A stretch of 5,069 nt of DNA, from assembly GCA_946491675.1 (NCBI GenBank), contig CAMLYN010000088.1:1-5069 (forward strand), in the 5' to 3' direction. This stretch comes from an uncultured Mycoplasmatota bacterium (GTDB taxonomy: Bacteria > Bacillota_I > Bacilli_A > RF39 > UBA660). Below are positions 1 to 4,013 of the stretch, piece by piece. Numbering within the stretch: position 1 is the first letter of the stretch; the number at the start of each line of letters is the position of its first letter. The notes beneath the pieces are model-generated. The model was not told the origin of the DNA, searched no databases, and saw nothing but the letters and a program-made list of their open reading frames with translations. The position numbers and the translations under genes are program-made.

Positions 1-14
1 TGAGCTAATCGCCC
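1..14 (-). tRNA. 5' end of a tRNA, cut by the window edge
   Basis: Read on the minus strand, the first 14 bases are GGGCGATTAGCTCA. This fits the start of a canonical tRNA: a seven-base acceptor strand GGGCGAT, U8, a purine at position 9, the D-stem 5' strand GCTC at 10-13, and A14. The anticodon lies outside the window, so the amino acid cannot be assigned; tRNAs for Val and several other amino acids begin this way. A well-formed promoter lies just upstream, with its predicted start about 15 nt before the mature 5' end, as expected for a short leader removed by RNase P. The call rests on 14 bases plus the promoter. Confidence 0.75.
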
Positions 15-35
15 AAATACCTGTGGACGTATTTA

Positions 36-65
36 ACTATATCATTTAATTAGCTAGTTTGTCAA
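36..65 (-). promoter_or_regulatory. Sigma-A promoter of the tRNA gene
   Basis: On the minus strand there is a perfect -35 TTGACA (60-65), an 18-nt spacer and a -10 TATAGT (36-41). The predicted start is near base 29. The -35 box contains the TGA stop codon of the yugI gene (62-64), so the promoter is partly built into the end of that gene. This is the strongest consensus -35 box seen in the window, as expected for a stable-RNA gene. Confidence 0.75.
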
Positions 66-433
66 GAACTTTTTTGTTTTTTTTCCATTTTTTTCAAACT
101 TTCGTCAATCCAAATTGGTAATTTATATGCTAATGTCTTAAAACCTAAACTTGTTTCAACTATTTTTTTTCTCTTTTTACTATTTCTTTTCTTATAATTT
201 ATATTTTTAATACTTAAACTTAAATGACATTCTTCATCGTTTACCCCAATTATTTCCACATATATAGTATCACCAATATTAACATAATCATGTATATTTT
301 TAACAAAACCATTTGATATTTCTGAAATATGAATTAAACCACTATAAAATTCATCTAAAGAAACAAAAATACCATAAGATTCTATTCCGGTTACAACACC
401 CTCGACTATTTTTCCTTTCGTATATTTTGCCAC
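62..433 (-). CDS. yugI: S1-domain RNA-binding protein, YugI/CvfD (general stress protein 13) family
   Basis: This encodes a 123-aa cytoplasmic protein with one S1 (OB-fold) domain at about residues 5-77. The typical signatures are VTGIESYGIFVSLD and GLIHISEI, followed by GD and LSLSIK. A very basic linker follows (81-90, rich in KKR), and then a C-terminal segment with GFKTL and WID (97-112) that matches the tail of Bacillus YugI/GSP13. Proteins of this family bind RNA or ribosomes; CvfD of pneumococcus acts as a post-transcriptional regulator. The chosen start is a GTG at 431-433, three codons inside the longest ORF, because the SD GAGGTG lies six bases upstream of it and actually overlaps the upstream GTG. 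The resulting N-terminus (MAKYTKG) also aligns with YugI. The gene is divergent from nfu. I see no terminator before the tRNA, so some transcripts may read through. Confidence 0.88.
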   Translation of the reverse strand: MAKYTKGKIVEGVVTGIESYGIFVSLDEFYSGLIHISEISNGFVKNIHDYVNIGDTIYVEIIGVNDEECHLSLSIKNINYKKRNSKKRKKIVETSLGFKTLAYKLPIWIDESLKKMEKKQKSS

Positions 434-439
434 TTTTTC

Positions 440-445
440 CACCTC
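440..445 (-). promoter_or_regulatory. Ribosome binding site that decides the yugI start
   Basis: GAGGTG on the minus strand pairs with the anti-SD and sits 6 nt before the GTG at 433-431. The longest-ORF start (GTG at 442-440) lies inside this SD sequence and so cannot be the site used. Confidence 0.75.
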
Positions 446-452
446 TAGTACA

Positions 453-461
453 ATTATATCA
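453..461 (-). promoter_or_regulatory. Extended -10 promoter of yugI
   Basis: TGATATAAT on the minus strand is a consensus -10 (453-458) with an extended TGn element. No convincing -35 is visible at the right distance, which is usual for extended -10 promoters. The predicted start, near 446, would leave a leader of only about a dozen bases beginning at the SD. This is plausible but tight. Confidence 0.45.
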
Positions 462-479
462 TATTTTAAGCAAAAATAC

Positions 480-508
480 TTTACTTAAATTTAAAACTAA
501 TATATAAT
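480..508 (+). promoter_or_regulatory. Sigma-A promoter of the nfu gene
   Basis: A -35 TTTACT (480-485, 4 of 6 consensus bases), a 17-nt spacer and a perfect -10 TATAAT (503-508). Transcription should start near 515, only about 11 nt before the ATG at 526, with the SD beginning almost at the 5' end. The box is back-to-back with the yugI promoter. Confidence 0.6.
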
Positions 509-515
509 ACTTTTT

Positions 516-521
516 GGTGAT
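516..521 (+). promoter_or_regulatory. Ribosome binding site that decides the nfu start
   Basis: GGTGAT matches the 3' part of the AGGAGGTGAT anti-SD complement and lies 4 nt before ATG 526. The longest-ORF start, a TTG at 514-516, overlaps this site and the predicted transcription start, so it is rejected. Confidence 0.7.
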
Positions 522-525
522 TAAA

Positions 526-759
526 ATGAAAAAAAATGAAGAAGAAATGATTATCGATATTATTGATCATCTTCGTCCGTTTTTAATTAATGATGGTGGG
601 GATATTGAATTTATAAAATATGAAGATAATGTTGTTTATATTAAAATGACAGGTGCGTGTGCTAACTGTCATATGTTAGATTTAACTTTAAAAGAAGGTA
701 TCGAAGCTGCAATCAAAAGTGAAGTACCTAATGTTAAAGAAGTTATTAATATCAATTAA
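526..759 (+). CDS. NifU C-terminal-domain (Nfu/YutI-type) Fe-S cluster assembly protein
   Basis: This is a 77-aa protein consisting of a lone Nfu domain. The family carries assembled Fe-S clusters, bound between two subunits through a CxxC motif, to apo-proteins, usually downstream of the SUF scaffold in Firmicutes. Visible features are the helix before LINDGGDIEF (20-29), a beta region, and the motif GACANC with C45 and C48, followed by LTLKEGIEAAIK. The residue after the second Cys is His rather than the common Pro, a mild variation. At 77 aa it is shorter than Bacillus YutI but covers the whole domain. The ATG at 526 is chosen for its GGTGAT SD and its fit with the promoter. Its TAA stop overlaps the stop of the convergent yutH-like gene, and no terminator is visible after it. 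Confidence 0.92.
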   Translation: MKKNEEEMIIDIIDHLRPFLINDGGDIEFIKYEDNVVYIKMTGACANCHMLDLTLKEGIEAAIKSEVPNVKEVININ

Positions 760-1634
760 TGTTCTAACCATTCAATATTTAACTGATTATTTTTGAAATG
801 ATAGTATATTTGTTTTAATATTTTCTCATAACTATCAGCTTTAATAATAATCTTTTTTATTTCACTTTCATCAATTTCATTATTGATGATTTTTTCATAT
901 ATATCAAAATAATAAGTAGGAAAAAGCATTCTCGCTAAAAATAATTTTCCCTCATTAATATTCAAGTGATTATAATTTAAAAACAATTCTAGCTCTTGAC
1001 TAATGTCTATATTATGAAAAAAACGATATTTAAAATATTCACATATATCTCTAATTCTTACATCAATTACTATATTTAAAGGATTATATAACTCAAATGA
1101 ACTATCGCTAATTCTTCGGTGTGATAAACTCAAAACTACATCTTTTTTATCAGTATTATTAACTAAAATAATTGCATTTTCTGCCAAACCGATATAATAA
1201 TTAAAGCTATCTCTAATAAGTGGATATTTTCTTCCAATTTGACTTAATTGATATTCTAAATAGTCAATCTTTTCGGTCCATAATAAAGACCAATCATCAC
1301 GTCTTAATTTTGGAAAATTAAAAGGTATATTAATGTTATTTAATTCAATTATTTTATTTAAATTAATTTTATCATTAATAAAAATTTGTAATAATATATA
1401 GTTATTATTATTAATTTTAGTAATTATTTCTTCATTAATATTTAAAATAATCTCATGAAATGGTAAAAATTGATTTAAATAACTACCTAATTTATAAATA
1501 TCATCTAATTCTTCAAAATTATCATACTTTAATAAAAGATAATTCTTATTATCCACTTTAAAATAATAATTTTTTTCTTTTTGGTGAATAGTATTTATAT
1601 TCAAATTATAATAATAATTTATTGTATTTTTCAA
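756..1634 (-). CDS. yutH: YutH-like spore-coat-associated kinase-fold protein (CotS relative)
   Basis: This encodes a 292-aa cytoplasmic protein with the layout of the YutH/CotS branch of the aminoglycoside-phosphotransferase kinase fold. An N-lobe-like part has a strand with K36 (YLLLKY). It is followed by the segment WSLLWTEKIDYLEY (about 115-128) and then YYIGLAENAIIL. SHRRIS lies where active members have the HGD catalytic loop. Next come NPLNIVIDVRIRDICEYFKYRF (188-206) and LARMLFPTYYFDIYEKI (233-249). The last blocks are what I recall as typical of YutH. HRR in place of HGD suggests a pseudokinase. Known YutH is linked to the spore coat in Bacillus; whether this organism sporulates is unknown. 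The start is TTG 1632-1634, set by the SD GAGGTG. The middle is very Asn/Ile-rich, reflecting AT pressure. The family call is from motif memory only. Confidence 0.6.
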   Translation of the reverse strand: MKNTINYYYNLNINTIHQKEKNYYFKVDNKNYLLLKYDNFEELDDIYKLGSYLNQFLPFHEIILNINEEIITKINNNNYILLQIFINDKINLNKIIELNNINIPFNFPKLRRDDWSLLWTEKIDYLEYQLSQIGRKYPLIRDSFNYYIGLAENAIILVNNTDKKDVVLSLSHRRISDSSFELYNPLNIVIDVRIRDICEYFKYRFFHNIDISQELELFLNYNHLNINEGKLFLARMLFPTYYFDIYEKIINNEIDESEIKKIIIKADSYEKILKQIYYHFKNNQLNIEWLEH

Positions 1635-1640
1635 TATATT

Positions 1641-1646
1641 CACCTC
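1641..1646 (-). promoter_or_regulatory. Ribosome binding site that decides the yutH start
   Basis: GAGGTG on the minus strand lies exactly 6 nt before the TTG at 1634-1632, the same geometry as in yugI. The GTG of the longest ORF (1643-1641) is part of the SD itself, so the first three residues of that reading are not made. Confidence 0.75.
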
Positions 1647-1670
1647 AACTAATTTTATGTTTTTGAAATT

Positions 1671-1698
1671 AAAAATAGTAGTTGTTATTCTACTATTT
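1671..1698 (-). terminator. Weak Rho-independent terminator after the DUF1292-like gene
   Basis: On the minus strand, arms AAATAGTAG (1690-1698) and CTACTATTT (1673-1681) form a perfect 9-bp stem with an 8-nt loop, and the T-run is extended to five. The TAA stop (1685-1687) sits in the loop. The stem is AT-rich, so read-through into yutH is likely; yutH has no clear promoter of its own in the short gap. Confidence 0.5.
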
Positions 1699-2239
1699 CT
1701 TTTATTTTATCAATTATTTCTTTATATTTATCAATTTGTTCTTCTAAAGAATTAATTTCTTGTTCTAATTCTTTATTTTTTTCCAATTGTTCTTTATATA
1801 GTTCCTCATAATCTAAAGACACTTCTTCAATTTCTGGTTCTTCTTCAGCTTCATCTGGAATAATAGTAACACTTTGTTTTACTTTTTTATTCTCTGATAA
1901 TAAATTAACTAAATTGCCTTGTAATTTAAACACTCTTGTATCTTGTAAAACAATATCATTTAAATTATTTTCATCTAAATCAATTATATTTAATTCACTA
2001 CCATCGCGATTATTTCTTACTATTTCTTTAATAATTTCTTTAATTAAATTCCATTCATCATTATCAGTAATTATACATGCTTTAGTTCCAATAATTTTTG
2101 AAGCATATAATTTAGTATAGCCAGATTCGTCAATTTCATTTAAAGAATAGATTAAATATTCTGTATCATTATTAACGAAGTATCTAATTACTTCAACATC
2201 AGTAAAATCGTCCGTTAAATTTTTAATCTTTCTTGCCAA
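1685..2239 (-). CDS. DUF1292 (YrzB)-like domain protein with C-terminal coiled coil
   Basis: This encodes a 184-aa cytoplasmic protein of unknown function. The N-terminal part (about 17-75) looks like the DUF1292/YrzB fold: two hydrophobic strands, VEVIRYF and EYLIYSLNEID, then TKLYASKI. The family's hallmark end follows, DNDEWNLIKEIIKEIV, comparable to the TDEEW..I.E stretch of YrzB. A second mixed segment follows, then a Glu-rich linker (129-143) and a long heptad-like region (144-184, LEKNKELEQEINSLEEQIDK) that should form a coiled coil. This is about twice the length of a plain YrzB protein. The start is chosen as TTG 2237-2239. The ATG at 2246-2248 has the SD directly abutting it with no spacing, whereas TTG is in the same register as yugI, nfu and yutH. 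The gene has its own promoter and may read into yutH. Confidence 0.6.
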   Translation of the reverse strand: MARKIKNLTDDFTDVEVIRYFVNNDTEYLIYSLNEIDESGYTKLYASKIIGTKACIITDNDEWNLIKEIIKEIVRNNRDGSELNIIDLDENNLNDIVLQDTRVFKLQGNLVNLLSENKKVKQSVTIIPDEAEEEPEIEEVSLDYEELYKEQLEKNKELEQEINSLEEQIDKYKEIIDKIKEIVE

Positions 2240-2248
2240 ATTAACCAT

Positions 2249-2253
2249 CTCCC
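2249..2253 (-). promoter_or_regulatory. Ribosome binding site bearing on the DUF1292-like start
   Basis: GGGAG on the minus strand touches the ATG at 2248-2246 (zero spacing) but lies 9 nt before the TTG at 2239-2237. The latter equals the distance seen in yugI, yutH and nfu when all are aligned to the same anti-SD register. It therefore favours TTG as the start. Confidence 0.55.
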
Positions 2254-2265
2254 ATCTACAATTAA

Positions 2266-2294
2266 ATCATACCACATAAAATAGAAAAAAACAA
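2266..2294 (-). promoter_or_regulatory. Promoter of the DUF1292-like gene (possibly also yutH)
   Basis: On the minus strand there is a -35 TTGTTT (2289-2294), a 17-nt spacer and a -10 TATGAT (2266-2271) preceded by an extended TGG. The predicted start is near 2259, a few bases before the SD. It lies between this gene and the terminator of the upstream PH gene, so it starts a new transcription unit. Confidence 0.68.
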
Positions 2295-2313
2295 GAAGTA
2301 TTTTTGCCATAAT

Positions 2314-2359
2314 GTAAAATAAAAAGACATAAAACTAATTAATCGTTTCATGTCTTTTT
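2314..2359 (-). terminator. Rho-independent terminator of the thioredoxin-PH operon
   Basis: On the minus strand, a 15-bp stem with one G-U pair forms between AAAAAGACATGAAAC (2345-2359) and GTTTTATGTCTTTTT (2321-2335). The loop is 9 nt and is followed by ATTTTA. The hairpin overlaps the last codons and the TAG stop (2335-2337) of the PH gene. Its A/T flanks would let it work in both directions, though no plus-strand gene ends here. Confidence 0.8.
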
Positions 2360-2784
2360 GGTCTAGAACATTCAATTTTCAAATCCATCATTGTCTGAGT
2401 AATTGCTGTTTCTACTTCTGGTAGAGCTTCTTTTTGCAAGTTAGAAAGCATAACAACTTCTTTTACAGTATCAATACAGATTTTACCCCATAAAATTCCC
2501 ATCATCAAAGTTAAGTCATTATACATATCTGATGTAATTGAAATAAATAAATAACCAAATATTAATCTTTTTTGAGCAACAATAATTCTTTTATCTGTCA
2601 CAACAACAATAAACGTTCTAAAAATTTCATAAGAATGATGATTCTTTTGACAAGCGAAAACATATTTTACTGTTTCATCAGGATTAATATGCATTTGCGC
2701 TATTTTACTATGTGCCTTAATTCTCCAAGCAATTGTTTTAGGATATTTTCTCTTAAAAGCTAATGCTTGTTCATAGATATTCAT
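2335..2784 (-). CDS. Bacterial PH-domain protein (YokE-like), coupled to the thioredoxin gene
   Basis: This encodes a 149-aa protein without signal peptide or membrane segment. An N-terminal helical part (1-40) leads into a compact PH-like domain (about 40-137). The strands include YVFACQK and the key FIVVVTDKRIIVAQK (58-72), where T-D-K-R-I-I is the usual bacterial PH signature. They are followed by LIFGYLFISI and ICIDTVKEVVML, and the domain closes with helix ALPEVETAITQTMMDL. YokE-like PH domains are cytoplasmic or membrane-peripheral and of unknown role. The ATG overlaps the TGA stop of the thioredoxin gene as ATGA, with SD GAGGT 6 nt upstream, so translation is coupled and the two products are likely needed together. 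The last residues are encoded in the terminator hairpin. The fold call is good; the function is unknown. Confidence 0.72.
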   Translation of the reverse strand: MNIYEQALAFKRKYPKTIAWRIKAHSKIAQMHINPDETVKYVFACQKNHHSYEIFRTFIVVVTDKRIIVAQKRLIFGYLFISITSDMYNDLTLMMGILWGKICIDTVKEVVMLSNLQKEALPEVETAITQTMMDLKIECSRPKRHETIN

Positions 2785-3566
2785 TCAATAACCTCATTTT
2801 CTTCTAGGAATTCAACATACTCATCTTCTGTAGCCAATTGTTCAATCATATCAACTATTTCACCATCTTGAACAATCATTATAATAGGTGTTCCCCATTC
2901 TTCTTCTTGAAAATACTCTAAACTTTCTGAAAATTTTTCTCTTTCATCTTCATCAAGTTTAGCATAGTCGATATAGTTAATTTCTATTTCATTATCACGT
3001 GCTACATCGTTTAAAATTACTTTAGCTTGAACACAATAACCACATGTGGTTTGACCTACTACTATAACTTCTTTATCTTTACTAGATAATAATTTTTCAT
3101 ATGTTTCGTAATCGATATAATTAAGATCTAATTTTGCTTCTTCATCAATAAGACCATTATCTTGTAAAAACTCAAAAACAACATTATAATCATCATAACC
3201 ATCTTGAGTGTCAACTACTTTTCCATTAGAAACAATTGCAAGATAAGGAGTTCCAACCTTAGTAAGGCCTAAATCATTAATAACTTTACGAACATAACTA
3301 CTAGACATTTCATTAATATCAATATATAAATAATCAAATTCATAACGACTAGCCATGTCTTGTAAACTTGGATTTAACAAACTACAATAACCACATGTAG
3401 ATGATCCAAGATAAACTAATTTATTCTCACTACCATTAAAATCAGCTGTAAACTGTTCATATATTTCTTTTGAATCTTGTCCTCCAGCATAAACAAAACC
3501 AATACTTCCTATAATAATTAAAATAACTACACCAACAACAACTAACATCTTTTTACTTTCACTCAT
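2781..3566 (-). CDS. Membrane-anchored protein with two tandem thioredoxin domains (CGYC x2)
   Basis: This encodes a 261-aa protein with a short basic N-terminus (MSESKK) and a hydrophobic segment (8-27) that acts as a signal anchor or a signal peptide (VYA before GG). Two thioredoxin folds follow, outside the membrane. Domain 1 (about 35-138) has redox site CGYC at 58-61 and a cis-Pro loop GTP at 105-107. Domain 2 (about 150-260) has CGYC at 175-178 and WGTP at 224-227. Both domains keep both cysteines and the cis-Pro, so both look active in thiol-disulfide exchange. CGYC with hydrophobic surroundings resembles PedC/BrcD-like thioredoxins, but no bacteriocin gene is present here. The tandem layout suggests electron or disulfide relay between the two sites, or a duplicated domain, as the two share the order of elements. 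The start ATG has a modest SD (AGGT). It is the first gene of a two-gene operon. Confidence 0.85.
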   Translation of the reverse strand: MSESKKMLVVVGVVILIIIGSIGFVYAGGQDSKEIYEQFTADFNGSENKLVYLGSSTCGYCSLLNPSLQDMASRYEFDYLYIDINEMSSSYVRKVINDLGLTKVGTPYLAIVSNGKVVDTQDGYDDYNVVFEFLQDNGLIDEEAKLDLNYIDYETYEKLLSSKDKEVIVVGQTTCGYCVQAKVILNDVARDNEIEINYIDYAKLDEDEREKFSESLEYFQEEEWGTPIIMIVQDGEIVDMIEQLATEDEYVEFLEENEVIE

Positions 3567-3630
3567 AATAATACCTACTTTCTATATTTTATATGAAACT
3601 AAAAATGTATTTATATCCGTCTCGCAATAT

Positions 3631-3659
3631 ATTATAACATTTATTAATTTTAATTGCAA
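3631..3659 (-). promoter_or_regulatory. Promoter of the thioredoxin-PH operon
   Basis: On the minus strand there is a -35 TTGCAA (3654-3659), a 17-nt spacer and a perfect -10 TATAAT (3631-3636) with an extended TGT. Transcription should start near 3624, giving a leader of about 58 nt, longer than for the other genes here. I see no obvious structure in that leader. Confidence 0.65.
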
Positions 3660-3810
3660 ATAAATATTTAATTTTATTAAAGTAAAATGCAATTTTCACA
3701 ATATTTTCACGTAACAAATATCAAAAAAACTTTTAACAAATTTTATAAATTATTTTTCATATTTTGTTTATCCATTTTTATCAATTATAAGAATTTTGTT
3801 ATATTTCTAA
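3660..3810. other. AT-rich gap between the thioredoxin operon and the RhuM region
   Basis: This stretch is almost entirely A and T, with many stop codons in every frame and no convincing ORF, RNA gene or conserved structure. The only items seen are the GTGAAAAT pair and scattered ATTTTTATCAA copies. It separates a core-type operon from the accessory rhuM region and may mark an insertion boundary, but no attachment site or target duplication is visible. Confidence 0.5.
3692..3710 (-). repeat. Two direct copies of GTGAAAAT one helical turn apart, upstream of the thioredoxin promoter
   Basis: On the minus strand GTGAAAAT occurs at 3703-3710 and 3692-3699, a period of 11 bp. This places both copies on the same face of the DNA, about 70-85 bp upstream of the predicted start of the thioredoxin operon. 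It could be an activator site, but in such AT-rich DNA an 8-base repeat may be chance. Confidence 0.3.
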
Positions 3811-3841
3811 TAAAAAACTGTTGTATTTTTATCAACAGTTT
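3811..3841 (-). terminator. Rho-independent terminator after the 27-aa ORF
   Basis: On the minus strand, AAACTGTTG (3833-3841) pairs perfectly with CAACAGTTT (3815-3823) across a 9-nt loop, and the T-run reaches six. It lies 22 nt after the stop of the small ORF. The T-run is on the minus-strand side only, so orientation is clear. Confidence 0.72.
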
Positions 3842-3863
3842 AAGATAACTATAAAAATAACTT

Positions 3864-3947
3864 TTATTTTAAACTATTTGTCCAAGTAGTAATATCAGAA
3901 TCTGATGGATTAGAATTAAAACGATGTCCTTTTCTTATACTAATCAT
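3864..3947 (-). CDS. Possible 27-aa small protein or gene remnant
   Basis: The ORF starts at ATG 3945-3947 and encodes a hydrophilic peptide, MISIRKGHRFNSNPSDSD then ITTWTNSLK. It is preceded by GAGAGTGAT, which pairs partly with the anti-SD in the same 8-nt register as the thioredoxin and PH genes. A clear terminator follows its stop. It lies just after the rhuM terminator, and no good promoter is visible in between. I do not recognise the sequence. It has no membrane segment, so it is not a typical type I toxin. It may be a real small gene fed by read-through, or the C-terminal remnant of a decayed gene: the frame stays open about nine codons upstream of the ATG without another start. Confidence 0.38.
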   Translation of the reverse strand: MISIRKGHRFNSNPSDSDITTWTNSLK

Positions 3948-3979
3948 TGTATCACTCTCTTTATCTATGATTTACATAC

Positions 3980-4013
3980 AAAAATAGAGTATACCTATCT
4001 GATATACTCTATT
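3980..4013 (-). terminator. Rho-independent terminator of rhuM
   Basis: On the minus strand, AATAGAGTATA (4003-4013) pairs perfectly with TATACTCTATT (3983-3993) over 11 bp with a 9-nt loop, and is followed by a five-T run. The TAG stop of rhuM (4009-4011) lies in the 5' arm of the stem. Confidence 0.75.

Noticed and set aside
313..507. Plus-strand ORF opposite yugI
   Set aside because: It lies antisense to the S1 domain gene, has no SD and no family-like sequence, and is a shadow of a well-supported gene.
1914..2120. Plus-strand ORF opposite the DUF1292-like gene
   Set aside because: It is a shadow of the coding region on the other strand, with a hydrophobic, Ser/Leu-rich composition typical of antisense AT-rich frames and no SD.
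2572..2763. Plus-strand ORF opposite the PH-domain gene
   Set aside because: Antisense shadow without SD or recognisable features.
62..2784. Mycoplasma-type code (TGA = Trp)
   Set aside because: TGA ends yugI and the thioredoxin gene at sensible points, and the tryptophans checked in yutH are TGG.
3660..3860. CRISPR array, origin or IS end in the AT-rich gap
   Set aside because: There are no regularly spaced repeats, no DnaA-box cluster, no transposase fragment and no terminal inverted repeats with target duplication.
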